Positions 5,838 to 6,235 of a DNA stretch of 6,235 bases are shown here, in pieces (position 1 is the stretch's first letter; each line of letters begins with the position of its first letter). Made by a program: the position numbers and the translations under genes. This DNA comes from CAZWMK01 sp964635065 (GTDB lineage: Bacteria > Pseudomonadota > Alphaproteobacteria > Sphingomonadales > Sphingomonadaceae). The notes beneath the pieces are model-generated. The model did no database searches and was not told where the DNA came from. It was given only the letters and a program-made list of their open reading frames with translations. The stretch covers positions 1 to 6,235 of the forward strand of contig CAZWMK010000121.1 of the NCBI GenBank assembly GCA_964635065.1, written 5' to 3'.

Positions 5838-6235
5838 ATGTCCGCCGACCTGTTCCTCCCCGCCGACAGCGCCGCCGCACCGCCAGCGACGGCGCCGCTT
5901 GCCGAACGGCTGCGCCCGCAGGTGCTGACGGATGTCGTGGGTCAGGATCATCTGACCGGCGTGGACGGGGCCATTGGGCGCATGGTGGCGGCGGGCAAAC
6001 TGTCAAGTCTCATCCTGTGGGGGCCGCCCGGCACCGGCAAGACCAGCATCGCCCGCCTTCTCGCGGATGCCGTGGGCCTGCGATACATCGCGATCTCGGC
6101 AGTGTTCTCCGGTGTCGCCGAACTGAAAAAGGTCTTCGCCGAAGCGCGCGAAGCGGCAAAAATGGGCCGGCAGACACTGCTTTTCGTCGACGAGATCCAC
6201 CGCTTCAACCGCGCCCAGCAGGATGGCTTCCTGCC
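5838..6235 (+). CDS. rarA: RarA (MgsA), replication-associated recombination AAA+ ATPase (N-terminal part, 3' truncated)
   Basis: The first 132 codons of a AAA+ clamp-loader-like ATPase are present; the frame is open to the window edge. RarA acts at stalled or damaged replication forks, interacting with SSB. After MSADLF and an Ala/Pro-rich linker comes LAERLRPQVLTDVVGQDHL (21-39), the conserved N-terminal box of RarA and related clamp-loader ATPases. Walker A is GPPGTGKT (62-69). The segment YIAISAVFSGVAELKKVF follows, where RarA typically has SAVxSGV. Walker B is LLFVDEIH (114-121), followed by RFNRAQQDGFLP, diagnostic of RarA rather than RuvB or DnaX. There is no visible Shine-Dalgarno sequence before the ATG, and a TATATC box lies close upstream, so the message may be leaderless or nearly so. 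The start agrees with the usual short MxADLF beginning of alphaproteobacterial RarA. Confidence 0.95.
   Translation, partial: MSADLFLPADSAAAPPATAPLAERLRPQVLTDVVGQDHLTGVDGAIGRMVAAGKLSSLILWGPPGTGKTSIARLLADAVGLRYIAISAVFSGVAELKKVFAEAREAAKMGRQTLLFVDEIHRFNRAQQDGFL

Overview
The window reads as a chromosomal segment of a high-GC alphaproteobacterium, most likely a sphingomonad (Sphingomonadaceae). This is inferred from codon use, from the style of the UvrA, RarA and DmeF-like proteins, and from a LinA-like NTF2 protein. No 16S or other taxonomic marker is present, so the placement is an inference.

Layout, left to right. (1) The 3' end of uvrA (nucleotide excision repair) runs to 474. (2) A complete gene at 518-1369 encodes a DEDDh 3'-5' exonuclease fused to a C-terminal BRCT domain. 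It is strikingly AT-richer than its surroundings and looks acquired. (3) A small helix-turn-helix-like protein of unknown role lies at 1426-1944. (4) A 207-base leader (1945-2151) has strong, mutually exclusive RNA helices and precedes a SulP-family anion transporter (2152-3648). (5) An uncharacterised two-helix membrane protein (3713-4282) and an NTF2/SnoaL-like protein (4305-4820) follow on the same strand with short gaps, probably as one transcription unit. (6) A convergent gene on the minus strand (4832-5788) encodes a CDF metal-efflux transporter of the DmeF type. (7) Diverging from it across 49 bases is rarA (mgsA), which runs off the right edge.

Functionally the segment mixes DNA maintenance (uvrA, exonuclease-BRCT, rarA) with transport and homeostasis (SulP, DmeF-like). 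The most interesting non-coding signal is the structured leader of the SulP gene. It has a T-loop-like hairpin, a second GC-rich hairpin, and two alternative pairings of one strand, one of which ends in five T residues. This looks like a cis-regulatory RNA and possibly a riboswitch. The most interesting coding signal is the exonuclease-BRCT gene as a compositional island. No IS element, CRISPR array, tRNA or rRNA was recognised. No gap between genes exceeds 300 bases.
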